Shown here: positions 27,805 through 34,740 of the stretch, in pieces
Position numbering within the stretch: the stretch's first letter is position 1
Layout of the letters: the number at the start of each line of letters is the position of its first letter
NCBI GenBank assembly: GCA_012964825.1
Contig: DTTI01000037.1
Location: forward strand, 36,814-100,813
From: Candidatus Neomarinimicrobiota bacterium
GTDB lineage: Bacteria; Fidelibacterota; Marinisomatia; Marinisomatales; S15-B10
Direction of reading: 5' to 3'
DNA: 64,000 nt
Notes under the pieces: model-generated
Databases searched by the model: none
What the model saw: only the letters and a program-made list of their open reading frames with translations
What the model was told of the DNA's origin: nothing
Made by a program: the position numbers and the translations under genes

Positions 27805-27808
27805 CTCC
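27805..27808 (-). promoter_or_regulatory. Ribosome-binding site supporting the CTG start of dinB
   Basis: GGAG on the minus strand, six bases before CTG (27798-27796) and followed by an in-frame TAG. The spacing is ideal for CTG and far too long (48 bases) for the first in-frame ATG at 27756, which makes the upstream non-standard start the better reading. Confidence 0.55.
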
Positions 27809-27889
27809 GCCACGTCAGTCCCATCTGACCAGCGAACGAGTATATCATACAAAAAGCGTATATTCAAAGAAAAATAAAGGGGATTGGAG

Positions 27890-28417
27890 TCAACTTCTGT
27901 TCAAACTTGTGGTAAAACGGACCAATTCATCAGCAAGTTTATTGATCCTGTTCACAACAGTTTCATCGATGACGGCACCATCAGAAAAGGCGCTGCCTGA
28001 TGCGTATACGAACCGTGGGATAATGATACACCGGAAATCAAGCATGAGAGAATTGGCCAGTGTCATGATGGACATATAGCTCCTGTCTCCACCTGCAGCA
28101 CAGAGAAAACCCACCACTTTGTTCTCCCACACCTGTCCCGTGATCTCGATGAAATTCTTTGCTGCTGAGTTGGAGTCGAAATTGTATACCGGTGTGGCCA
28201 GAATAATTCCCTGAGCCGCTTCGACCTTGTCTCTGAACAGTTGTGTGGTGGGGTGATCAACATAAGCCTTCCCATCACAGAAAGGCATCTCGTGGTCGCT
28301 GAGACAGAGAACTTCCGCTTTCTCCTCACTTTCCCGCAGCCGTTCACAGCAGAGGTTTGCCATTTCCCAGCTGTTGCCTTGCTGACGGAGTCCGGAACTG
28401 ATGACCAAATATTTCAT
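27890..28417 (-). CDS. NADPH-dependent FMN reductase family flavoprotein
   Basis: 175-aa flavodoxin-like protein. The N-terminal ISSGLRQQGNS is the phosphate-binding loop for FMN, ILATPVYNFDSNSAAKNFIE is the second flavin contact block, and FLCAAGGDRSYMS is the third. Likely supplies reduced flavin or reduces quinones or azo-type compounds; the actual substrate is unknown. It lies 13 bases after the DUF2891 gene on the same strand and about 90 bases upstream of dinB. Confidence 0.87.
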   Translation of the reverse strand: MKYLVISSGLRQQGNSWEMANLCCERLRESEEKAEVLCLSDHEMPFCDGKAYVDHPTTQLFRDKVEAAQGIILATPVYNFDSNSAAKNFIEITGQVWENKVVGFLCAAGGDRSYMSIMTLANSLMLDFRCIIIPRFVYASGSAFSDGAVIDETVVNRINKLADELVRFTTSLNRS

Positions 28418-28430
28418 TACAATTTTCCCC

Positions 28431-29591
28431 TTATCCTGTCTGAGAAGTGTCGTTGAGCCGGCTGTATTCTGACATCATATAAACGGCAAAAGTGGCCAGC
28501 CAGTGCTCCCCACCGTAGCCGCTGTCGAACATAATATTGTATCCTTCTCGGGCATGGATGGCTGCCAGCCGCGAAAAGAGCTCCCGTCGTGTATCGGACT
28601 CAGGTAACACGGACGCCAACTGGTTCATGGTCCATGCCCGGTGAAACATGAGGCCGATAAGGTGGCCTATGCCCGGATCTTCCGGATCCAGTACCACCGG
28701 CGGTGTTCTCAGAGGTGCGAACCGGTCATCGGCCATTGGCGGGAGAAATGTGTCCAGCCAGGCCGGGAATGCGTTTCTCTCCATTGTTTTGCTCATGGAT
28801 TCGGCTTCAGCCAGGCATGGCGATAGAAAATCGGTACCGGAGGGTTCATAGGCTGTAGGGCAATCGGTATCATTCGCAAAATATCTCTCGCTGAAACGCT
28901 GTATGCCCTCCAATAAGTCGGTGTCACCAATGGTTGTCGCATAGTCGTACATAAGAGCGAAAGAAAATGCCGAATTGCGGTGCGTTCCCGGCCGAAGCGG
29001 TGAGGAGAGGACTTCCAGATACTCCACTGTTTTCTTTGACAGCAGTTCCACAAGAGGCAGCATGTTTGCAGCCCATCGCTGACCTTCAGGATCATCCCAT
29101 GTGGACAGCTCACTGTACAGTCTCATGAGCCACGCCCAACCGTATGTCCGCTCAAAACCCTTAGTGAACTCATTGTCAGTAAAGAAACGGAATTCGGCTT
29201 CCAGTTTTTCGGCGCTGAGGTTGTTACGAAGTTTTGCACGAATACTGTCCGCCACAGAAATCTCCGGAAACATCCTAAGTATCTTTGTCATAGTCCAGTG
29301 TCCGTGCACTGCTGAGTGCCAGTCCCAGCAGCCGTAGAATGACGGGGTCACTTCATAGTGCGGCTTGATCCACTCTTCGCTATCGAACCTGTAACCAATC
29401 TTGTAGGGAAATTCCCGTTCCACACAGTTGAGGGACAGTTTCACCAGCTCCACAGCCCGCGCCTCATCCAAAACTGGTGGTGAAACTTGAGGCAGTGATT
29501 TTAGGAGAGACGTAGTTTCACGTTCCGGCGTGGAACAGCCCTTTGTAAAGACAAGGACCGAGACAACCGCCCAAACATATTTGCTTTTCAC
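28431..29591 (-). CDS. DUF2891 family lipoprotein
   Basis: 386-aa protein matching the DUF2891 family as I recall it (FYGCWDWHSAVHGHWTM, AWLMRLYSEL, SPCLAEAESMSK, GGEHWLATFAVYMM). It is rich in aromatic residues and probably an alpha/alpha toroid like other glycosidase- or cyclase-type folds; no function is established. The leader ends VFTKGCS, so lipidation outside the cytoplasm is likely. The start is GTG, overlapping the cyanophycinase stop by four bases (GTGA), so the two are coupled. Confidence 0.8.
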   Translation of the reverse strand: MKSKYVWAVVSVLVFTKGCSTPERETTSLLKSLPQVSPPVLDEARAVELVKLSLNCVEREFPYKIGYRFDSEEWIKPHYEVTPSFYGCWDWHSAVHGHWTMTKILRMFPEISVADSIRAKLRNNLSAEKLEAEFRFFTDNEFTKGFERTYGWAWLMRLYSELSTWDDPEGQRWAANMLPLVELLSKKTVEYLEVLSSPLRPGTHRNSAFSFALMYDYATTIGDTDLLEGIQRFSERYFANDTDCPTAYEPSGTDFLSPCLAEAESMSKTMERNAFPAWLDTFLPPMADDRFAPLRTPPVVLDPEDPGIGHLIGLMFHRAWTMNQLASVLPESDTRRELFSRLAAIHAREGYNIMFDSGYGGEHWLATFAVYMMSEYSRLNDTSQTG

Positions 29592-30484
29592 TCTATCTCC
29601 TCCCTGATCATAGTTCTCTTTGCCAGATCAAATCTATCCCCTTCCCGCAACAGATGGAATGGCCGGAAATCGTTCTGGCTCAGCATGGGGAATTCTTCAC
29701 TGTTTAATGAACCGTTGTAAATGGCTACATAGCTCTTCCCTATCACTTCACACTGATAGTTATTCACCACAATGGCTGTACCCTCATCAAGGCCAATCCC
29801 TAACAAACTGGGATGTTTGGCTAATACGGAATACATATCGAACTGCCGGTTGCGCCTCAAGAGGTGCTGGTCGATGGCAGAATTTGTGATAAAGGAGAAT
29901 CCTTCCTTGTGATCTCCCATCATGATGGTATTGCCACTGGTGTCGCCCCTTACCAAATATGCCCCCTGAATGGTGGCCCCGGCGGAAGAGCCTCCAATGA
30001 CTCCACCCCGAGCCAGAACACCCCGAATCGCTTCCAGCGTTGCGGTGTTGGCGTATGCATCCACCAGCCGCCACTGGCGGCCACCGGTGAACCAGACACC
30101 TGTGGCGGTCATAACAGCTATAGCAAATTCAGTATTGTCAGCTTCGTTGGGATCCCGAGTATGAAGAACCTCAACCATGGCAGCGCCACGATCCAGGAAC
30201 ATGGCCCTTAATTTTTTCTCTCTATCAGGAAATCCTATATACAGGTCAGTCCCGGCGGTAGGGATGACAACGATTTCCGCCCTTTCACCTCCAGCCAGTT
30301 CCACAAATTTTTCTAGAATTCCTGTTCCATCCAGCATGCCTCCACCAGCAATGACAAGGTGCCCCTTCTCCGGTCCTTGAACCGGCGCCCACAGGTCAGG
30401 ATTAATAGGTTGGGGAGCAGTAGAGCATGTTAGCCAAAAGACCGCACTCAATAGAGAAAAAACTGTACGTAACAATTTCACCAT
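29588..30484 (-). CDS. Cyanophycinase-family (S51) serine peptidase, exported
   Basis: S51-family peptidase. The nucleophile Ser is in VIGGSSAGATIQGAY, with GVWFTGGRQWRLVDAY and GIGLDEGTAIVV as further family blocks. Cyanophycinases split the Asp-Arg storage polymer; related S51 enzymes remove N-terminal Asp. A leader ending LTCS suggests a lipoprotein, so the target would be outside the cytoplasm rather than a stored polymer; no cyanophycin synthetase gene is present here. ATG at 30484 is preferred over 30544, which would overlap the carrier gene and bury the signal. It is coupled to the DUF2891 gene. Confidence 0.87.
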   Translation of the reverse strand: MVKLLRTVFSLLSAVFWLTCSTAPQPINPDLWAPVQGPEKGHLVIAGGGMLDGTGILEKFVELAGGERAEIVVIPTAGTDLYIGFPDREKKLRAMFLDRGAAMVEVLHTRDPNEADNTEFAIAVMTATGVWFTGGRQWRLVDAYANTATLEAIRGVLARGGVIGGSSAGATIQGAYLVRGDTSGNTIMMGDHKEGFSFITNSAIDQHLLRRNRQFDMYSVLAKHPSLLGIGLDEGTAIVVNNYQCEVIGKSYVAIYNGSLNSEEFPMLSQNDFRPFHLLREGDRFDLAKRTMIREEIE

Positions 30485-30500
30485 AGAAGAAATTGAAATA

Positions 30501-31862
30501 TTAGTTCTCAACAAGCGGCTTTTCTGTTGCCTGGCTTCTTGCATATTGAGCTCGGCTCAACCGCAGAGATAGCAGCCCCCAGACACCTGCCAGGGGTACG
30601 GTGGCCGTGGCAACAGCCGTGAGTGACAACCCCAAAGCTGCAAACAAACCATCCACCCCTGCGCCTGCCACATCTCCGCCGCGATATAGAAATACATCAA
30701 CAATAGGTTTTGCTTTATATTTTTCTGAAGTGGAAACTACACTGAACAACGTCTCTCTCGCTGGTCTTGAAACAGCATACCGTGTCGCCCGGTGTACTGC
30801 CTGGAAAATTGCCATCACCCCGTAAAGGGTCCAAATGGAAAGGACAGCGAAACCGATCATAGTCACTGCTGGCAATATAGCCAGGGTCCACCCGATACCT
30901 ATTCTCTTAATAAGGTGAGTGGTAATAAACATCTGAGTAAACAGTGTGACTATCTGGGCCAGCATATCGAACTGTGCAAATCCTGCAACTCTTTGGCTGA
31001 GCGTATCCGTATTATTTAGGATAATGCTTGCCTGGGTGAAATAAATCATTGTGTTAGAAATTGCCATGAGTATGATGTAAACACCAATCGCAAGAATATA
31101 TGGAGAGGTGGCAATTGCTCTCACACCACCCCAAAATGTGCCACCGATCTTTTCAGTTTCTTCCTTATTATTTTTCACCTGCTCCATGGTGAGTTGTGAA
31201 TGAGATGACCGAATTGCAAGACGATCCAGCATCAGGATGATGAGAATTGCCAACCCGAAAAAGGTGGCTCCCGTCAGCATGAGCCCCACAGGCAGGTAAG
31301 CCGATTCAGTTATACCACTTATGACACTGGTGGCCCAACCGCCTGAGATGGCTCCCAGCGTCCCACCTATGCCAATAATGGGGAAAATTCTTTTACATTG
31401 ATCAACGTTGAATATATCGACCATAAAGGCCCAGAAAATACTGGTGACAAAAAGATTTATTACACTGAGCCATACGTAAAAAGTATACCCTACCAGGCGG
31501 GAAACAACGGTCTCTGTATCCGATCCTATTAAACCTCCCCCTGCTGCTATATCGGTGACCAGTAATCCTGCGAAAACAAGGAGACATGCCATAACAAAAA
31601 GGTAAGCTAGGGGAATGAATCGGCGGCGATTCATCCTAGCCACCACACCCCCAAAAGCCAGTACGGCCAGGAGGGATGTGATAGATGTAACTGTAAAAAG
31701 CCATCGCAGATCAGACATCCCCCGGGAAACACCCATAGCCTCCCTTACTGGCCTGAGAAAGAAATATCCACAGAGGACACAAAAAAAATAGAGGGCTGAG
31801 AGGAAAACCAGAGGAAGTTCAGCCCGGTTAATACGTAAGATGCGCACCAGAGAATCCGTCAA
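30501..31862 (-). CDS. NTP/NDP-antiporter-like (NTT) membrane carrier
   Basis: 453-aa polytopic protein with about 12 hydrophobic segments. FFLRPVREAMGVSRG near the start, FVTSIFWAFMVDIF, IGIGGTLGAISGG and RATRYAVSRPARETLFSVV are typical of the NTP/NDP exchange transporter family and its free-living MFS-like relatives. In intracellular bacteria NTTs import host ATP; relatives in free-living bacteria have no fixed substrate, so nucleotide transport is a guess. The start is TTG, preceded by GAGG at a good distance. It precedes the cyanophycinase gene by 16 bases, so carrier and hydrolase may work together. Confidence 0.82.
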   Translation of the reverse strand: MTDSLVRILRINRAELPLVFLSALYFFCVLCGYFFLRPVREAMGVSRGMSDLRWLFTVTSITSLLAVLAFGGVVARMNRRRFIPLAYLFVMACLLVFAGLLVTDIAAGGGLIGSDTETVVSRLVGYTFYVWLSVINLFVTSIFWAFMVDIFNVDQCKRIFPIIGIGGTLGAISGGWATSVISGITESAYLPVGLMLTGATFFGLAILIILMLDRLAIRSSHSQLTMEQVKNNKEETEKIGGTFWGGVRAIATSPYILAIGVYIILMAISNTMIYFTQASIILNNTDTLSQRVAGFAQFDMLAQIVTLFTQMFITTHLIKRIGIGWTLAILPAVTMIGFAVLSIWTLYGVMAIFQAVHRATRYAVSRPARETLFSVVSTSEKYKAKPIVDVFLYRGGDVAGAGVDGLFAALGLSLTAVATATVPLAGVWGLLSLRLSRAQYARSQATEKPLVEN

Positions 31863-31907
31863 GACTATCCTCTTTCCCCAGGAATTAATAGCCTAACTAA
31901 AGTCTCT

Positions 31908-32858
31908 TTAAGAGGGCAGCCCGTCAAAAAACTCTTCCATCTGTTTCCTCATGGCTTTATCCGGCATCCTTCCCTGGGCTGCCCCCATACTGTCGGTCAA
32001 GTATTTCAGCTTTGCAGTACCGGGAATTACGCAGGTTACGGCTGGATGGGATAGAATATATTTCAGAAAAAAATGACCCCAGCTATTGATATCTGCTTCC
32101 GATGCCCAATCAGGAAGAGATCGATCGCCCACCCTGCTAAACAGACGTCCTCGACCATACGGAACATTTATCAGCACTGCCATACCACGGTCTTTTGCCA
32201 ACGGAAGGATTCGCTCAGCTGACGTTCGAGCCTGCAGTGAATAGTTCACCTGGATGAAATCGAGATCTTCTTTTTCCATCATCTTGATAAAATCGGGGTA
32301 CTGACGCCCTCGTGAAGTGCTTACACCCACATACCGTATACGTCCTTCATCTTTCCACTCTCTAACTATAGGAAGCATCGTGTCGATACCAATCATATTG
32401 TGAATTTGAAGAAGGTCTATTGTTTTGGTTTTCAGTATCTTAAACGACTCTTCAAGTTCTTGAGTCCCACTTTCAGCATCCGGCTTACGCACTTTTGTGG
32501 CAAAAAACAGTTTGTCCCGATAGCCTAGTTCATCGACCAGATCTCCCACAACTGTTTCTGCCGTACCATATGATGGAGCAGTATCCACAACTGTGCCGCC
32601 CATATCGGCAAAACGCTTAAGCACTTCTTTCAACGGCGCCCGTTCCTTAGATGACGTCCCCACATTGTATCGTCGAGCAGTGCCGATCCCCACGATGGGA
32701 ATTTTTTCACCCGACGAAGGTATAGGACGCCGGATAATATCTTTCAACTTTGATGCTTGAGCAAATACAGGGATCTTCCCTAAAGCAACGCCTACACCAG
32801 CACAGGTGGTGAGTTTTAGCATATCTCTTCTGGAAAAACTGTTGGACTTATTTTTCAT
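31908..32858 (-). CDS. Tat-exported aldo/keto reductase
   Basis: Aldo/keto reductase with a twin-arginine signal: SFSRRDMLKLTTCAGVGVAL then an Ala-rich cut site. The catalytic tetrad is visible: Asp and Tyr in VVDTAPSYGTAE, Lys in FFATKVRKPD and His in LLQIHNMIG. GVSTSRG and VIPGTAKLKYLTDS complete the NADP-binding end. Export of a folded, cofactor-loaded reductase is the reason for Tat. 316 aa, strong AAGGAG site before the ATG. Substrate is unknown. Confidence 0.9.
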   Translation of the reverse strand: MKNKSNSFSRRDMLKLTTCAGVGVALGKIPVFAQASKLKDIIRRPIPSSGEKIPIVGIGTARRYNVGTSSKERAPLKEVLKRFADMGGTVVDTAPSYGTAETVVGDLVDELGYRDKLFFATKVRKPDAESGTQELEESFKILKTKTIDLLQIHNMIGIDTMLPIVREWKDEGRIRYVGVSTSRGRQYPDFIKMMEKEDLDFIQVNYSLQARTSAERILPLAKDRGMAVLINVPYGRGRLFSRVGDRSLPDWASEADINSWGHFFLKYILSHPAVTCVIPGTAKLKYLTDSMGAAQGRMPDKAMRKQMEEFFDGLPS

Positions 32859-32903
32859 TTTTTTCTCCTTTATGTTAAAAAACTTTTTTTGATCATTGCT
32901 GTT

Positions 32904-33302
32904 CTAATTTACACCAAGCAGGTCAACTTCAAAGATCAAGGTAGAGTTTGCCGGTATTGCACCAACAGCCCGATTCCCATAACCCAAATGAGGTGGAATC
33001 GTCAATCTGCGTTTGCCGCCAACCTTCATACCGGGGATGCCTTCGTCCCATCCCTGGATCACCTGGCCAGCACCAAGTGTGATAACCAAAGGATCGCGGC
33101 CGGGAGACAACGAAGAGTCGAACTGAGTTCCATTCTCAAGCCAACCTGTGTAATTCACTCTAATTACATTTCCCTCTTTCGCTTCAACCCCCTGCCCTAC
33201 AACAAGATCCTCGATGATCAGGTCTCCTTTATCTTCATTTTGATCCATGCAGGCAAAGAGGCTTAGAAAAACAACCGTAGGGGGTAAATACAGCTTTTTC
33301 AT
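32904..33302 (-). CDS. FKBP-type peptidyl-prolyl isomerase lipoprotein
   Basis: 132-aa single FKBP domain behind a lipoprotein signal (SLFACMDQ). RVNYTGWLENGTQFDSS, VIQGWDEGIPGMKVGGKRRL, IPPHLGYGNR and LIFEVDLLGV are the standard blocks and the substrate-pocket aromatic residues are kept. Probably helps proline-limited folding of the many exported proteins around it. It lies 15 bases after the M24 gene. Confidence 0.93.
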   Translation of the reverse strand: MKKLYLPPTVVFLSLFACMDQNEDKGDLIIEDLVVGQGVEAKEGNVIRVNYTGWLENGTQFDSSLSPGRDPLVITLGAGQVIQGWDEGIPGMKVGGKRRLTIPPHLGYGNRAVGAIPANSTLIFEVDLLGVN

Positions 33303-33317
33303 GGTGTTGGTGTTCTA

Positions 33318-34715
33318 TTAAATCTTAAGGAAACTCCACTCTTTTGAGAACGGTACACGACTCATGAGGACTGCACCATTTTTTGTTACCAGTAGATTAT
33401 CGCTTGGGTTAACTCCGACTCCTTTTTTTGAATCATACAGTCCCGGTTCCACACTGAACATCATCCCTTCTTCAACAGGTGAATGATCACCGAGGGAAAG
33501 AAAGGGCGCCTGATGACCTTCAAAATTAAGACCCGTTCCATGACCAGGTCGGTGGTAGATATAGTCCTGCATTCCATTGGCTACCTGATGTTTGTGCACT
33601 TTGTAGGCAACGTCTGAACAAAGGGTGCCCGGTTTTGTCTCTTCAACCATTATCTGAACAGAGTCGGCCACAATTTGCCATATTTTCTCCTGATGCTTGG
33701 ATACAGGGTAAATCTGGTAATTTCGATAAGCCTCACCACCACAACCGCCAAGTTTAATGTCCGTATTTACATAGACTGGCTCCCCTCTTCTGACTGGGTT
33801 ATAAAACAGCTGGTTTGGATGCGGATAGGCTGTAGAAACACCCGCCCTTACATATTCTGAAGTGACTTCCATCCCAACAGCACTGTGGGGTTTGCCGTCG
33901 TATGAAATATCATTCATGAGCAGACTGATGCCGTATGCCTGCAACGCTTGTCCAATCTCAAAATCGTTGGTGTCTGTTCCATTCTCAAGAATGAAATCCC
34001 GGGCAAACGCATGAATCTTATCAAAATAACGATATGCTCGCTGAGTGAGTGCAATCTCTTCAGCCGTCTTTATTATCCGCATACCAAGACAGACATCATC
34101 AATATTCACGAACCGGACGTTTGGCAGTTCCCTGGAAACGGTTCTCAGTTGCTGGTCACCGAAGCGCATATCAGTAGCAATCACTTTCCCTTCAAATCCC
34201 CGGTGACGCAGACGGCTGAGCATCCATCCGAAAAGATTGACTGTTTTTCCTTTTATAACCTCACCCCTATTAGGGAATCCCCCTTCGGCATGAGGATAGC
34301 AAAAATAATATTCGTTCTCAGTACACCACCAGGAGGTGATCAAATCACGGTCAATCCCTGGTGAGTACCAGTAGGCAGCATTCTTCTCTTTAACCGGAAA
34401 GAACACCCATGTTGACCGTTCCCCGCTTCCCCGAAAACATCCTGAGAAATAAACTTTATTCACATCCCTTTCCAACAGAATTCCATCCACCTGTTCCTTC
34501 TGCAGGTTTGTCATTAGTGTCGCTACTCTGGATTGATACCAAGACAGCGGAAGACGGTCGTAACCTTTCGGGGCCGGTTTAGGATGATTCCTGTCATTTA
34601 TTAGGAGCGCTTCCGATCCTCCAGCCGCATTGTTTGCTAGCGCTTTAGCATTCAAACTTAGAGAGGCCAGTCCCAAGCCCATGTTTCTTACAAATTTTCG
34701 CCGGGATATTTCCAT
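33318..34715 (-). CDS. Tat-exported M24 (aminopeptidase P / creatinase fold) protein
   Basis: M24 pita-bread fold protein with an N-terminal creatinase-type domain and a Tat signal (ISRRKFVRNMGLGLASL). The catalytic fold shows GVSTAYPHPN, YVNTDIKLGG, HRPGHGTGLNFEGHQ and FSVEPGLY. Of the five metal ligands of M24 peptidases, the second Asp (about 11 residues after TD) and the final Glu (PSDNLLVT where IED is usual) are not seen, so this may be a metal-free creatinase-like hydrolase or a non-peptidase. ATG at 34715 has GGAG 9 bases before it; ATG at 34730 is the other choice. Follows the TolB-CehA gene closely. Confidence 0.8.
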   Translation of the reverse strand: MEISRRKFVRNMGLGLASLSLNAKALANNAAGGSEALLINDRNHPKPAPKGYDRLPLSWYQSRVATLMTNLQKEQVDGILLERDVNKVYFSGCFRGSGERSTWVFFPVKEKNAAYWYSPGIDRDLITSWWCTENEYYFCYPHAEGGFPNRGEVIKGKTVNLFGWMLSRLRHRGFEGKVIATDMRFGDQQLRTVSRELPNVRFVNIDDVCLGMRIIKTAEEIALTQRAYRYFDKIHAFARDFILENGTDTNDFEIGQALQAYGISLLMNDISYDGKPHSAVGMEVTSEYVRAGVSTAYPHPNQLFYNPVRRGEPVYVNTDIKLGGCGGEAYRNYQIYPVSKHQEKIWQIVADSVQIMVEETKPGTLCSDVAYKVHKHQVANGMQDYIYHRPGHGTGLNFEGHQAPFLSLGDHSPVEEGMMFSVEPGLYDSKKGVGVNPSDNLLVTKNGAVLMSRVPFSKEWSFLKI

Positions 34716-34740
34716 AGATGTTTTCTCCATAAATCGGATG

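Noticed and set aside
27799..27889. LexA operator upstream of dinB
   Set aside because: GAAC-like half-sites (GCGAACGAG) occur but without a matching second half at the right distance.
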